The notes under the pieces were generated by a model that saw only the letters and a program-made list of their open reading frames with translations, was not told the DNA's origin and made no database searches. Below are positions 1 through 8,935 of a stretch of DNA of 64,000 nucleotides, in pieces (position 1 is the first letter of the stretch; the number at the start of each line of letters is the position of its first letter). A program made the translations under genes and the position numbers. The stretch spans positions 1,984,001 to 2,048,000 of the forward strand of contig JACPYL010000010.1 of NCBI GenBank assembly GCA_016196065.1, given 5' to 3'. The stretch is from Acidobacteriota bacterium. GTDB lineage: Bacteria > Acidobacteriota > Terriglobia > Terriglobales > Acidobacteriaceae.

Positions 1-52
1 AACCACAGGCGATCGCAGCTGAAGAGGTTCGAACCACGATGCAGGAGCAGAT

Positions 53-715
53 ATGAGTCACCACTCTCGTCACGAAAGAGTCGAGGAAGTGCCAGCGGGA
101 TACTGGAGTTCAACGCAGGCCTATGTCCTGGCGGTCATTACCCTGCTCCTCGGTGTCGCCGTTGGCTACCTGCTCCGCGGGTCGGCCACGACAGCGACCC
201 TAGGCCAAACGCCAAGTGCACCCTTCACTGTACCCACCTTCGGCGGGACGGGCGTCGGCGAGCAACAGCCAAAATCAGCGGAATTCGCAGCGCGCACAGT
301 CGAGCCGCTCCTGCAGCAGCTCGAAACTCGGCCGGACGACGCCGACCTGCTCATCAATATTGCAAACAGCTACTACGATGGCCGGGACTACGCAAAGGCC
401 ATCGAGTATTACCAGAAGGGACTGAAAATCAGGCCGGAAGAAGTCAACGTGCGCACTGACATGGCGACCGCGATGTGGTACTCGGGCGACGCCGACGGAG
501 CGATCAAGCAATATGAGCTGTCGCTTAAGTTCCAGCCGACGCACGCGCAAACTCTGTTCAACATGGGTATTGTCAAATGGCAAGGTAAGAAGGACGGCAA
601 AGGGGCTATCCAGATCTGGGAAAGGCTGCTGGCCTCAAACCCCAGCTATCCTGACCGTCCCAAGGTGCAGCAGTTGCTGGATCAGGTCAAGCGAGAGATT
701 GGCAGCGGTTCCTAA
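53..715 (+). CDS. Membrane-anchored tetratricopeptide-repeat protein
   Basis: The 220-residue product has a short polar N-terminus, one hydrophobic segment at about residues 24-42 (YVLAVITLLLGVAVGYLL), a low-complexity linker, and then three TPR units from about residue 85 to 200 with the usual small/large residue spacing (ANSYYDGRDYAKAIEYYQKG; AMWYSGDADGAIKQYELSL). The TPR part should face the periplasm and act as a protein-protein scaffold. Proteins of this shape often assist cytochrome maturation or envelope assembly, but no partner is visible. A GGAG ribosome site lies just upstream of the ATG. The upstream neighbour is outside the window, so operon membership is unknown. Confidence 0.8.
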   Translation: MSHHSRHERVEEVPAGYWSSTQAYVLAVITLLLGVAVGYLLRGSATTATLGQTPSAPFTVPTFGGTGVGEQQPKSAEFAARTVEPLLQQLETRPDDADLLINIANSYYDGRDYAKAIEYYQKGLKIRPEEVNVRTDMATAMWYSGDADGAIKQYELSLKFQPTHAQTLFNMGIVKWQGKKDGKGAIQIWERLLASNPSYPDRPKVQQLLDQVKREIGSGS

Positions 716-905
716 TCCGCTCGGCGACGGAAATCCGACTGGCGGCCCCAAAACCACCAGGTTCCTGTTCTGCCCAACCTAGACGCAGTGCCCTAAATCC
801 GGCAACCCCCGGAGAAATTGAGGCAATCGGTTCCGGCATCCGTCTCAGCCAGAGGCTCACACCAAGCTGTTTCAAGGGCTTAGCCGCACGAGGTTCCTGG
901 TTCGA

Positions 906-921
906 TGGTACGACAGTTGCC
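906..921 (+). promoter_or_regulatory. Putative sigma-54 (-24/-12) promoter
   Basis: The sequence TGGTACGACAGTTGCC matches the sigma-54 core TGGYACG-N4-TTGC with correct spacing between the GG and GC dinucleotides. It lies about 45 bases upstream of the glycogen-binding-domain gene on the same strand, a normal distance for a -12 element. A sigma-54 activator is encoded 3 kb downstream, but any link between them is inference. Confidence 0.55.
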
Positions 922-965
922 CTTGAAGGGTAGGCCTGACGGTCAGATCAGGTCATGAGGGCCTT

Positions 966-1277
966 ATGAAAAAAGAGAAAGAACGCGATCATCTCAAATC
1001 GGTCGAAATCACGTGTCTTGCCCCGGAAGCGCAAGAAGTATTGGTTGGTGGGACATTCAACGGTTGGGATCCCAGCCAGACTCCAATGAGAGAGAGTGCC
1101 GACGGAATCTGGCGAGTGATGCTGCAAGTTCCGACTGGATCCTACGAATACAAATTCGTGGTGGACGGCAAATGGGTATGCGAGCCGGGTGTAGACGAAT
1201 TCGATCCCAAGCTCGTCGGTTCGCCCGACTGTGTCCCTAACGTTTTCGGATCCATGAATCGCAAACTGCAGGTCTGA
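966..1277 (+). CDS. Stand-alone glycogen-binding domain (CBM48/AMPK-beta-like) protein
   Basis: The 103-residue protein is almost entirely one early-set carbohydrate-binding domain of the CBM48 / AMPK-beta type. It contains the hallmark FNGWDP, the mid-domain IWRVMLQVPTGSYEYKFVVDG and the trailing W-V-x-x-P stretch. In this family the domain binds glycogen or other alpha-glucans, and short stand-alone versions occur next to regulatory genes. No signal peptide is present, so it is probably cytoplasmic. A sigma-54-type promoter lies upstream, suggesting expression under a specific activator. No catalytic domain is attached, so a binding or sensing role is more likely than an enzymatic one. Confidence 0.85.
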   Translation: MKKEKERDHLKSVEITCLAPEAQEVLVGGTFNGWDPSQTPMRESADGIWRVMLQVPTGSYEYKFVVDGKWVCEPGVDEFDPKLVGSPDCVPNVFGSMNRKLQV

Positions 1278-1540
1278 ACATTTTCGATCCGGGAAATGCG
1301 CCTGTCCCGCGCATGCAGCGCCATGGTGGGTTCGCAAAATGTCCAACTTTCGGAAAGGCCGGCCCTAGTTGCAGAACACGTGCAAGAGTCCTCCTCATCA
1401 GTAGGCGGCGTACCCGAAAGCGCCTGGCGGCTGCAGACCTGTGTGGCAGGTAACAAGGTTTTTCGCCCTGCAACATCTCCAGCCGTCGGATGGTCAGAAC
1501 TCATGATGTTGCATATCGACCTAAAAAGGAGAAAACATAG

Positions 1541-1870
1541 ATGCGTAATACCTTCGTGATCAAGTCTGCGGTTGCCGCACTGTTCATTCTTGGATCCTAT
1601 TCTTTCGCCGCCGATAAACCCCTTACCGGGACCGTCACCGATGACATGTGTGCTCGCAAACACACGATGATGCCGGGCAAACCTGATTCAGATTGCGTGC
1701 GCGCCTGTGTCAAAGCAGGACGCGAACATGCGCTGCTGGTTGGCGACAAGCTCTATAAGCTTGAAGGCCAGAACGCCGAGGTGGACAGGCTGGCCGCAAG
1801 GAGAGCCAGAGTCACCGGAAATCTCACCGGCGATGTGGTTCACGTTGTCACCATCGAAGCGGCAAAGTGA
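1541..1870 (+). CDS. Small exported protein of unknown function
   Basis: A strong ribosome site (AAAAAGGAGA) precedes the ATG. The 109-residue product starts with a clear Sec signal peptide (about residues 1-23, ending SFA-AD). The mature part has two cysteines in a DDMC...DC/RAC pattern (DMCARKHTMM, then DCVRACVKAG), followed by a small beta-rich segment (HALLVGDKLYKLEGQ). This resembles small secreted acidobacterial proteins with an OB-like C-terminal half that lack a characterised member. A periplasmic location is likely; function is not assigned. Confidence 0.7.
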   Translation: MRNTFVIKSAVAALFILGSYSFAADKPLTGTVTDDMCARKHTMMPGKPDSDCVRACVKAGREHALLVGDKLYKLEGQNAEVDRLAARRARVTGNLTGDVVHVVTIEAAK

Positions 1871-2230
1871 AGTTCAGTCATGACGCAGACCCCCGAGCCA
1901 AGCCTGCACTGCATGGCCACTTGGTAGGTCGTGTTGCGCTCGAAGGCAGAGGTCCAGCTTTGAAAATGCGGGAGCTGCGGCATGTTTTTGGAAGGGAGCA
2001 GAAAGACGCGCTTCAGCTCGTGCATTTTTCCTTGCGACGAGGACCCGTCGTCTGTGAAGAAACATCCGCGCGAATACTCGGGAGGCTGAGCGAGAGACGA
2101 ATGCGAAAGTGCCGCGTCACTCTGGCCTGTGATCCTGATCACACCCTCAGGCAGCGGCGGGTGAGAACCTCGAAGCACGCCATATCGGGGAACGTCTGGT
2201 TAAGGAGTTGAGTATCTGTTTCTGTCTAAC
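1871..2230. other. Intergenic stretch without a supported gene
   Basis: Open frames exist on both strands here (for example a 114-codon plus-strand frame starting at 1867) but their translations show no domain, signal or plausible composition, and they overlap each other antisense. No clear promoter or hairpin was recognised. Confidence 0.5.
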
Positions 2231-4102
2231 ATGATGGGCCGGAAGACCCTTATCGTTGTTGGTGGCCTGCTCACGCTGGCACTCCTGCCAACCCTTGCTT
2301 GGAATGGTCTCGTACAGCAGGGCAACGCCTCCGCCTTCGACATGCTGTTGCGCTTGAGCCCGGCCCGGCTCGGCTCGGCTCGGGAAAGCGTGGTACTGCT
2401 AGCCATCGATGACGAGACCGTCCGGCGCTACGGCCCCTTGCCGTTGAACCGGGCTATCGTAGCGGAAGCACTGGAGCCCATCGCAATTGCAGAACCGAGA
2501 GTGCTGGTGGTTGATGTGCTGTTGTCAGAAAGAACACGAAAACAGGACGACGCCAGTCTGTCCCGCGCACTCAGCCGATTTCGAAAAGTGGTGCTGGCAG
2601 TGGCGTTGGAAGCGACTCAGGATAACAAACAGCCCCAGTGGATAACGCCTCTTCCCGAGTTTCAGACCCGCGCATTTGCGCTTGGGCACGTTCACTTCGA
2701 GCCTGATCGCGATGGCCTTGCACGCACCCTACTGCTCACAAAAGCCAATGCGGACAACCGTTATTGGGCACTCGCCTTCGAAGCATTTCGAGCTGCGCTT
2801 GGAACACAGGGACCGCCAACCGAAGATGCGAAAGAACTAAAGGTTGAGGGCCGGCTCGTCCCTTCTCCGGACTCAAACGGACGACTGTTATGGATTCACT
2901 ACAACGGCCCTGAAGGAACCTTCGGTCGTATCTCGCTTGCCAGCGTCCTGGACGGCCACGCACCGGCCTCTAGCTTCGCCGGTAAGATCGTTATCCTCGG
3001 GGTGACCGCACAGGGTGCCGGAGATCGTGTTTACACGCCATTTTCCAGTGGTCTCGGCATGAGCGGCGTCGAGATCCATGCCAACATTTTCAGCACGTTA
3101 TTCGATGGCGCGTATCTGTCTCCGCTAAGTTCTCCATTGGAGTTCCTGTCGTTGATCGCTATTGCGGCACTTGTAGGGACCGCTGCTTGGTGGCGCCAAG
3201 GAAAGTTGTTGACGCCTGTAGCCGTCACGGGGGTCATTCTGATCCCTGTGTTGTCCTATTGGATGTTGCGCGCTGGCATCATCGTTCCGGTTGCGTCTTG
3301 GCTGGTTATAGAGGTGGCCGCGTCCCTCGTTGGTTTCCTGGCGCAGACTCGGTTCATTCGCCGTCGTTTGGGTGAAGCCATAGAAGGGCGACAAGATTAT
3401 GCTTTCCGCCTGCAAGCGGTTGCGCATGAAATCAAGACGCCTCTGACCGCGATTCACGCTTCCAGCCAACTCATGTCCGAGCCAGACATTCCCGAGAATA
3501 AGAAGGAAGAGATCGCCCAACGGATTCACAAAGAAGCCGGACGCCTGTCCGGCGTCGTCACCACGTTCCTTGACGTGGAACGTATCTCGGCCGGCGTGCT
3601 GAAGCTGCAAAAACGGCCGGTTGATCTCTCTTCGCTAGTGGCCGACGCGATTGAGCGCACCCGGTTGCTGGCACTGAAGAAGAGCATCGGAATCGAGCAG
3701 GATCTCGAACCTGAAGTGATCGCGGCTGACGCCGAGTTGCTTCAGTTTGCGATCTACAACCTACTGGTCAATGCCGTTAAATACAGCCCGGACGGATCAT
3801 CGATCCGCATTACATTGCGATCCGACGGGCAGGCCGCGTGTCTGACCGTAGCGGATCAAGGGTGCGGCATTGAGCCTTCTGAGCAGCAACGAATTTTCGA
3901 GCGCTTTTATCGAACCAAACGACATCGGGACGATGCCACGGGAGGTTCGGGCGTCGGCTTGGCGTTGGTAAAGGAAATCGTCACCCAGCACGAAGGCAGG
4001 ATCGAAGTAGAGAGCAAGCCGGGACAAGGCTCGACCTTCAGGGTGTTCCTGCCGCGAGAGGCGATCCATGAAAACAAAACCACCAGTTCTGCTAATCGAT
4101 GA
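2231..4102 (+). CDS. CHASE2-domain sensor histidine kinase
   Basis: This 623-residue kinase has an N-terminal membrane segment, an extracellular CHASE2 sensor domain (about residues 30-290, with the typical SARESVVLLAIDDETVRRYG and VLVVDVLLSE segments), three closely spaced membrane helices at about 300-380, then a cytoplasmic HisKA domain with the phospho-accepting His399 (AHEIKTPLTA) and a HATPase domain (N-box NLLVNAVKYS, G1 DQGCGI, G2 GSGVGLALVKEIV). CHASE2 senses unknown extracytoplasmic signals. The gene overlaps the response-regulator gene by 35 bases, so the two are co-translated and almost certainly form one two-component system. Confidence 0.93.
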   Translation: MMGRKTLIVVGGLLTLALLPTLAWNGLVQQGNASAFDMLLRLSPARLGSARESVVLLAIDDETVRRYGPLPLNRAIVAEALEPIAIAEPRVLVVDVLLSERTRKQDDASLSRALSRFRKVVLAVALEATQDNKQPQWITPLPEFQTRAFALGHVHFEPDRDGLARTLLLTKANADNRYWALAFEAFRAALGTQGPPTEDAKELKVEGRLVPSPDSNGRLLWIHYNGPEGTFGRISLASVLDGHAPASSFAGKIVILGVTAQGAGDRVYTPFSSGLGMSGVEIHANIFSTLFDGAYLSPLSSPLEFLSLIAIAALVGTAAWWRQGKLLTPVAVTGVILIPVLSYWMLRAGIIVPVASWLVIEVAASLVGFLAQTRFIRRRLGEAIEGRQDYAFRLQAVAHEIKTPLTAIHASSQLMSEPDIPENKKEEIAQRIHKEAGRLSGVVTTFLDVERISAGVLKLQKRPVDLSSLVADAIERTRLLALKKSIGIEQDLEPEVIAADAELLQFAIYNLLVNAVKYSPDGSSIRITLRSDGQAACLTVADQGCGIEPSEQQRIFERFYRTKRHRDDATGGSGVGLALVKEIVTQHEGRIEVESKPGQGSTFRVFLPREAIHENKTTSSANR

Positions 4103-5453
4103 TGACGAGGGCATTGCCTTCTCGATTGCCACGTTTTTGGAAGCCAAGGGCTATCCGATCACGGTGACCAATAGCGGGAGCGAGGGGTTGCGACTCGCCT
4201 CGGAAGGAAGCTTCCCAGTGGTCCTGTCGGATATCTACATTGACCGCGTGACGGGACTCGACATTTTGAAGGCCGCAAGGCAGGCGAACCCGGCTTGTGC
4301 GGTCATTTTGATAACAGCCAAGGGCTCGATCGGAACAACCGTAGAAGCGGAAGCCCAAGGTGTGTTCGATTACCTTGCCAAGCCGCTGGAGTTGGACCAC
4401 TTGCTCGAAGTAGTGGACAGAGCAGCTTATTCGCTCCAATCCGAGGAGAGCCCGGCTCCAGAAGCTTCCTCTGACGACGAGATGGTTGGCGTAACGCCAG
4501 CGATGATCGACTTGTACAAGAGCATCGCGCGCGCAGCTCGGTCAGAGGCGACAGTTCTGATTCGCGGAGAGACCGGTAGCGGGAAAGAGTTGGTGGCGCA
4601 CGCGATTCATCGCGCAAGCCCTGGAGCCCAGCAACCGTTTGTACCCGTCGACTGCGCCGCCGTTCCTGAGAACCTTTGGGAGAGCGAGCTGTTCGGTGCG
4701 ATCAGGGGCGCCTTTACCAGTGCCGAGAAGGATCGCGCAGGCATCGTTGAACAGGCTCGCGGTGGCACCGTATTTCTTGACGAGATTGGCGAGATTCCCA
4801 CGTCTTTCCAGGCCAAGCTGCTCCGCTTTATCGAGGCGAAGGAGTATCGCCCCGTTGGCGCCACGGCACCCAGAACGGCGCGGGTGAGAATCCTGGCAGC
4901 CACGAACCGGCCGCTTGAAGCAATGGTGGAGGACGGGGAGTTTCGTGCCGACCTCTATCATCGTCTGAACGTCCTCCAGATCCACGTTCCGCCACTGCGC
5001 GAACGAACCCAGGATATCCCTCTCCTCGCCGAACGCTTCCTCAATGAAGCCAATCGCCACCGCGGCAAGCAAGCACGGTTGGAGCCCGCGGCGATTAGGG
5101 CTCTCGAAGCGCACGAATGGCGAGGGAATGTCCGCGAACTGAAGAACACCATTGCGCGAATGGTGGCGATGTTTTCCCCAGGTCCTCTCGGTGAAACGGA
5201 AGTTCGCAGGGCGCTGACGACCGGTTTGACAGAAGGAGTACGGCCAACGAACTCCGAAACACTCGAAGATGCGGAAAAGAAGCACGTGCTGGAAGTGCTG
5301 CAGCTGTGCGGGGGCAATCGCACCTTGGCAGCCGAGCGCCTCGGAATCCAGCGCCGCACTATTTACAAGAAACTCCAACGCTGGGGTCTCATGCACGATG
5401 GGCACGCTGGTGTGCCCGGAACGCACGGAACGGACGGAGAAGAGGAAAGCTAG
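4068..5453 (+). CDS. Sigma-54-dependent NtrC-family response regulator
   Basis: The 461-residue protein has a receiver domain (acidic pocket DDDE at 11-14, phospho-acceptor Asp55, Lys105), a sigma-54-interacting AAA+ domain with Walker A GETGSGKE (167-174), and a C-terminal Fis-type HTH (about 415-445, GGNRTLAAERLGIQRRTIYK). The sigma-54 contact loop reads GAFTSA (214-219) instead of the consensus GAFTGA. It overlaps the upstream CHASE2 kinase gene, which is its likely phosphodonor. Its targets should have sigma-54 promoters; one candidate lies at 906-921. The start used gives the normal receiver N-terminus. Confidence 0.93.
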   Translation: MKTKPPVLLIDDDEGIAFSIATFLEAKGYPITVTNSGSEGLRLASEGSFPVVLSDIYIDRVTGLDILKAARQANPACAVILITAKGSIGTTVEAEAQGVFDYLAKPLELDHLLEVVDRAAYSLQSEESPAPEASSDDEMVGVTPAMIDLYKSIARAARSEATVLIRGETGSGKELVAHAIHRASPGAQQPFVPVDCAAVPENLWESELFGAIRGAFTSAEKDRAGIVEQARGGTVFLDEIGEIPTSFQAKLLRFIEAKEYRPVGATAPRTARVRILAATNRPLEAMVEDGEFRADLYHRLNVLQIHVPPLRERTQDIPLLAERFLNEANRHRGKQARLEPAAIRALEAHEWRGNVRELKNTIARMVAMFSPGPLGETEVRRALTTGLTEGVRPTNSETLEDAEKKHVLEVLQLCGGNRTLAAERLGIQRRTIYKKLQRWGLMHDGHAGVPGTHGTDGEEES

Positions 5454-5524
5454 GCCCCTAGTATCAATAACTTGCACCGCGCCGTAGCGGTCATCGGATT
5501 GCTTTAACGGAAAGCGAGGCTAAA

Positions 5525-6241
5525 GTGACTCGGACCTACTTCAATTTGACGGTTCTGGTTGTCCTGCTGCTGGTTGCCCTGCCCATGTGGGCAGCCCCCG
5601 GCGGCGTGCAGGGACAAATGGCCGCCGTGAAGGGGAAGGTTAGCCTGGTGCGCGGCCAGGCGTCTCCTGTCGTTCTGCGCAAGCATGACACAGTCGAAGC
5701 CGGCGACGAGATCCTCACGGATCACAAATCGTCGGCCACGATCCGGATGCCCGATGGCAGCACTGTCCGCATCTACCCCGACTCGCACGTGGTGCTTCGC
5801 AACGAGACCGGCAGTTGCAAAGAATTCCTTCAAGTCTTCCTCGGTACCGTACGCGTGCAGATCGAAAAACTGAGTGGCAGACCCAATCCCAAATCGATGA
5901 CCACACCCACCGCAATTATCGCGGTAAGAGGAACCATCTTTAGTGTGTCGGTCGATCAGACTGGGGACACTCAGGTGGGCGTTGGAGAGGGTCTCGTCAG
6001 CGTGGCGAGCCTGCTCCAGCCTCAGAACGAGGTGCTGCTGAAGCCTGGGCAGTCGTGCTGGATGAAGCACGGCCAGCAACGGCCAACTCAACCGCAGATG
6101 ATGACCCAACCAATGCCCGGTCTGATGGGCATGGATGGGATGAATATGGGCGGATGGGGCGACATGGGCATGGGAGCAGGCAGATCGGCCAGCGGCATGG
6201 GCAACAAAGGCGGCATGGGACAAACGGGGCCGCACAAGTAG
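5525..6241 (+). CDS. Exported FecR-domain protein with Met/Gly-rich tail
   Basis: Translation starts at GTG 5525. The 238-residue product has a Sec signal peptide (ending about MWAAPGG), then a FecR domain (about 30-155) with the usual GKVSLVRGQ..., DTVEAGDEILTD, ATIRMPDGSTVRIYPDS and AIIAVRGTIFSVSV segments. Stand-alone periplasmic FecR domains, unlike true FecR anti-sigma factors, lack an N-terminal sigma-binding domain and their ligand is unknown. From about residue 190 the tail becomes Met/Gly-rich (MGMDGMNMGGWGDMGMG). The next two genes encode exported proteins with the same composition. Confidence 0.85.
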   Translation: MTRTYFNLTVLVVLLLVALPMWAAPGGVQGQMAAVKGKVSLVRGQASPVVLRKHDTVEAGDEILTDHKSSATIRMPDGSTVRIYPDSHVVLRNETGSCKEFLQVFLGTVRVQIEKLSGRPNPKSMTTPTAIIAVRGTIFSVSVDQTGDTQVGVGEGLVSVASLLQPQNEVLLKPGQSCWMKHGQQRPTQPQMMTQPMPGLMGMDGMNMGGWGDMGMGAGRSASGMGNKGGMGQTGPHK

Positions 6242-6288
6242 TAAGTCCGAGTGCACTTTAGCCTCAATCTCATTTCGAGGTGAAAGCA

Positions 6289-6648
6289 ATGAAAAGCATG
6301 GTAACGGTGTTTCTTACTTTGGTTTTGCTGGCAGTTGTTCCAACTCAGGTATTGGCCCAGAGGGGCGGCAGCATGGGTCATGGCAATGGTGGTGGCTGGA
6401 GCATGGGTTCCGGACGCCAGATGGGCGGCTCGCAGAACATGGGTTCCGGAAACTGGGGCTCGATGGGTAGCGGCCAAATGGGACAGTGGGGCAACGGCGG
6501 CTGGGCGGGCAATCAGGGCAATAACCAGTGGGGACGCGGCCAAAACCAGAATCAGCGTCATGACAGGAACCGGAACCGCAATACGAACAATGGTCAGCAC
6601 GGAAGCAACCAGGGCGGCAGACGTCAGGGGAGCACACACCGACACTAG
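6289..6648 (+). CDS. Exported Gly/Asn/Gln/Met-rich low-complexity protein
   Basis: I chose ATG 6289 because GAGGTGA ends five bases upstream; an in-frame GTG at 6280 would add three residues. The 119-residue product is a signal peptide (ending VLAQ) followed only by low-complexity sequence: first Met/Gly/Ser repeats (GSMGHGNGGGWSMGSGRQM), then Asn/Gln/Arg-rich sequence ending in a basic His-containing tail. No fold is recognisable. It sits between a FecR-domain gene and a lipoprotein gene that share the Met/Gly-rich composition. A structural or metal-binding role is possible but speculative. Confidence 0.6.
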   Translation: MKSMVTVFLTLVLLAVVPTQVLAQRGGSMGHGNGGGWSMGSGRQMGGSQNMGSGNWGSMGSGQMGQWGNGGWAGNQGNNQWGRGQNQNQRHDRNRNRNTNNGQHGSNQGGRRQGSTHRH

Positions 6649-6793
6649 CGATCACCCGCATCGCTGCGGGACGGAATCCGTAGCGACGTCAGTCGGGAGC
6701 GGGTTGGCAGCAGGCCCGTTCCCGATTCGTCCAGGTGAAAGCTTCGATAGCAAGGCCACCTTTCTAAGAAATCCTATTCTGAGGTTAAAGATC

Positions 6794-8221
6794 ATGAAGA
6801 ACTGGTTAGAGAAAGAAATCTGGCGAGGCGCAACTTACGGCGCATGCGCTGCCCTGTTTGTGTCAATCCTGTTCCTGCTTGGTTGCGGAGGCGGAACGTC
6901 CTCCTCTTCACCGAATCCCCAGCCGAACACTACGGCTCTCCAGGTCAATCTTGGAGACTCTCCTTCGGACCGACTGGTCGCGGTCAGCATGACCATTGGA
7001 TCCATGACACTCACCAATGGGAGTGGACGCAGCGTGACCGTCGTCTCCTCTTCTACTCCGGTGGAAATGATGCATCTCATGGGAACGGTAGCGCCGATCT
7101 CCCTGTTGAACGTACCTCAGGGCACGTATTCAGGTGCCACCATCAATATTTCCTCGGCGATGGTTTTGTACATGGACCCGACTTCGATGCAGTTAGTACA
7201 GAAATCCGTTTCTGGGCCGATGAGGGCGACGGTGAATTTCAATCCACGCCTTACAGTTGGCACCACGCCAATGGTTCTGAACCTAGACATGAACATGGCG
7301 TCGTCGGTTTCGATTGACAACTCCGGCAACGTAACTATGACGCCCACCATGACGGCCTCGATGAATCCATGCTGCACAGGCAATTCTCAAGATCCCCAGA
7401 ATGGCGGGATGGAGCACATGACGGGAACGGTGATGAGCTTCTCCGGGAGTTCTTTCATGATGTCGATGATGCAGAGTTCCCAGAACATCTCTGTGACGAC
7501 CGGCTCCAGCACACAGTTTGAAGGGATGGGCGGGATGGGCGGCATGTCCAACGGCATGATCGTCATGGTAGACGCCAACATGCAATCGGACGGAACCTTC
7601 ATGGCCAAGAAAGTCGAATCGATGATGTCGATGTCCGGCGGCTCGATGGCGGACGGTCTGGTCACGAGCCTGACCGGCAGTCCTGTGACACAGTTGACCA
7701 TTGGCACGATGGATGGCACAGGTTCGGGGATGATGGGCTCTGACCTTGCGGGCACACTAACGGTGAATGTCAGTCCAACGGCTGTCTTCAATATCGATAG
7801 CGATCACGTGGACATGAGTAATTTGCCGTTCACTCCTACTTTTGATGGAACCAACGTGTTCAAAGGGCAACGAGTCGAGGCTGTCAGCAGCACCGGGATG
7901 ATGCATGGCGGCGGCATGGGTGGGATGATGGGCGGCGGAACCATCAACGCCAGCGAGATCGATTTGGAGCAGCAGGGTCTGAGTGGGACCGTCTCAGGTT
8001 ACGCAGGCGCTGCGCCGACCACCTTCACGCTCACGCTTCCCGCTGACTGCGCCTTCACGACTCTGACCGGCTCGACGACCGTAAATGTCTTTCAGCAAGC
8101 GGGAACAGAACTGTGGGGTATGACCACGATCACCAACGGCAGCACGGTGCACGTCCGCGGCCTGTTGTTCTTCGACGCCGGCTCGTACAAGCTTGTCGCC
8201 GGCCGGATTATGGCACCGTAG
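6794..8221 (+). CDS. DUF4382/DUF5666-domain lipoprotein
   Basis: The open frame extends far upstream but ATG 6794 begins a proper lipoprotein signal (charged start, hydrophobic run, LLGCGGG lipobox at about residues 30-35), giving 475 residues. After the lipid-modified Cys there is a DUF4382 domain (about 45-190: LQVNLGDSPSDRL, VSMTIGSMTLTNGSG) followed by DUF5666-like beta repeats (about 210-470, including MTGTVMSFSGSSFMM and LVTSLTGSP). Met/Gly-rich inserts such as GMMHGGGMGGMMGGG are embedded. These domains are common in acidobacterial and Geobacter-type surface lipoproteins without known function. It ends the run of three exported Met/Gly-rich proteins. Confidence 0.85.
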   Translation: MKNWLEKEIWRGATYGACAALFVSILFLLGCGGGTSSSSPNPQPNTTALQVNLGDSPSDRLVAVSMTIGSMTLTNGSGRSVTVVSSSTPVEMMHLMGTVAPISLLNVPQGTYSGATINISSAMVLYMDPTSMQLVQKSVSGPMRATVNFNPRLTVGTTPMVLNLDMNMASSVSIDNSGNVTMTPTMTASMNPCCTGNSQDPQNGGMEHMTGTVMSFSGSSFMMSMMQSSQNISVTTGSSTQFEGMGGMGGMSNGMIVMVDANMQSDGTFMAKKVESMMSMSGGSMADGLVTSLTGSPVTQLTIGTMDGTGSGMMGSDLAGTLTVNVSPTAVFNIDSDHVDMSNLPFTPTFDGTNVFKGQRVEAVSSTGMMHGGGMGGMMGGGTINASEIDLEQQGLSGTVSGYAGAAPTTFTLTLPADCAFTTLTGSTTVNVFQQAGTELWGMTTITNGSTVHVRGLLFFDAGSYKLVAGRIMAP

Positions 8222-8412
8222 ATTGGCGAGCAGGGGGGGCACGCGGCTTCCCGTAGAAGTCGGATGTCCGCCGCCTCCATGCGATTTTGTGTAACGAAGA
8301 TCCGGCCAACCGCGTTTATTAAGGCTAGTAGCGGCAAGCATCAGTGCACACAGCAACGTGACACGGTCGCCACGTGTTGACACGGGGGCAGTGTCCAGAA
8401 CAGGAGGGATAT

Positions 8413-8847
8413 ATGTTTGAAGATCTGTTGGAGAAATTGAAGAAGTGCGACCAAGTCCCATATGAGACTGGGCAACATTTCATTCGTATCCCTCCAACAA
8501 GCTCAGCGGGGTTTTCAATCGTGATCGAGTGGATCTGGGACACCCACTTCACCGTATTTCTGGACGGCTGGCATCAGGATTTCGACACGTATCAAGAAGC
8601 TGTACGTTGCTTTGCGCTCGCCGTCTCGGGCCACTACCGACTAAAGACTCGGAGCAAGGGCGGCTTCCGCTTTCGCTGGACGGTTGAGTATTGGGACGGC
8701 TCCGACTGGGTAGAGGACTCCACGACGACCGATCTCTTCTATCCATTTTGGAAGCCTACGAGTACGAACTACTTGCGCAACGACCTGCACTGCGAAGATG
8801 CGATGGATATGTCCCGGCCAGCATGGAACTTGGCTGCTGCCTCGTGA
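8413..8847 (+). CDS. Hypothetical cytoplasmic protein
   Basis: ATG 8413 is preceded by AGGAGGG at 8402-8408; the upstream extension of the frame to 8374 is therefore rejected. The 144-residue product is rich in aromatic residues (VIEWIWDTHFTVFLDGWHQDF; FRWTVEYWDGSDWVED), with neither signal peptide nor membrane segment. The pattern suggests a small alpha/beta domain. I do not recognise a family. The gene stands alone between the lipoprotein gene and a broken DUF302 gene. Confidence 0.6.
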   Translation: MFEDLLEKLKKCDQVPYETGQHFIRIPPTSSAGFSIVIEWIWDTHFTVFLDGWHQDFDTYQEAVRCFALAVSGHYRLKTRSKGGFRFRWTVEYWDGSDWVEDSTTTDLFYPFWKPTSTNYLRNDLHCEDAMDMSRPAWNLAAAS

Positions 8848-8935
8848 CCGGCAGCGATATGATCTGAAGAAACTATTCTGTCGAACGCCTGACCGCTGCG
8901 TTTTTCGCCGTTATCACCATTCAGATGAGGTGCTC

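Noticed and set aside
1840-2211. Overlapping frames on both strands in the 1871-2230 gap
   Set aside because: No ribosome site, no recognisable composition, mutually antisense.
4542-5477. Long minus-strand open frame (311 codons) opposite the NtrC-type gene
   Set aside because: It is wholly antisense to a gene with complete domains, and its translation has no fold or signal; high-GC shadow frame.
6335-6793. Upstream extension of the DUF4382 lipoprotein frame
   Set aside because: It overlaps the low-complexity gene in another frame, and the lipoprotein signal clearly starts at ATG 6794.
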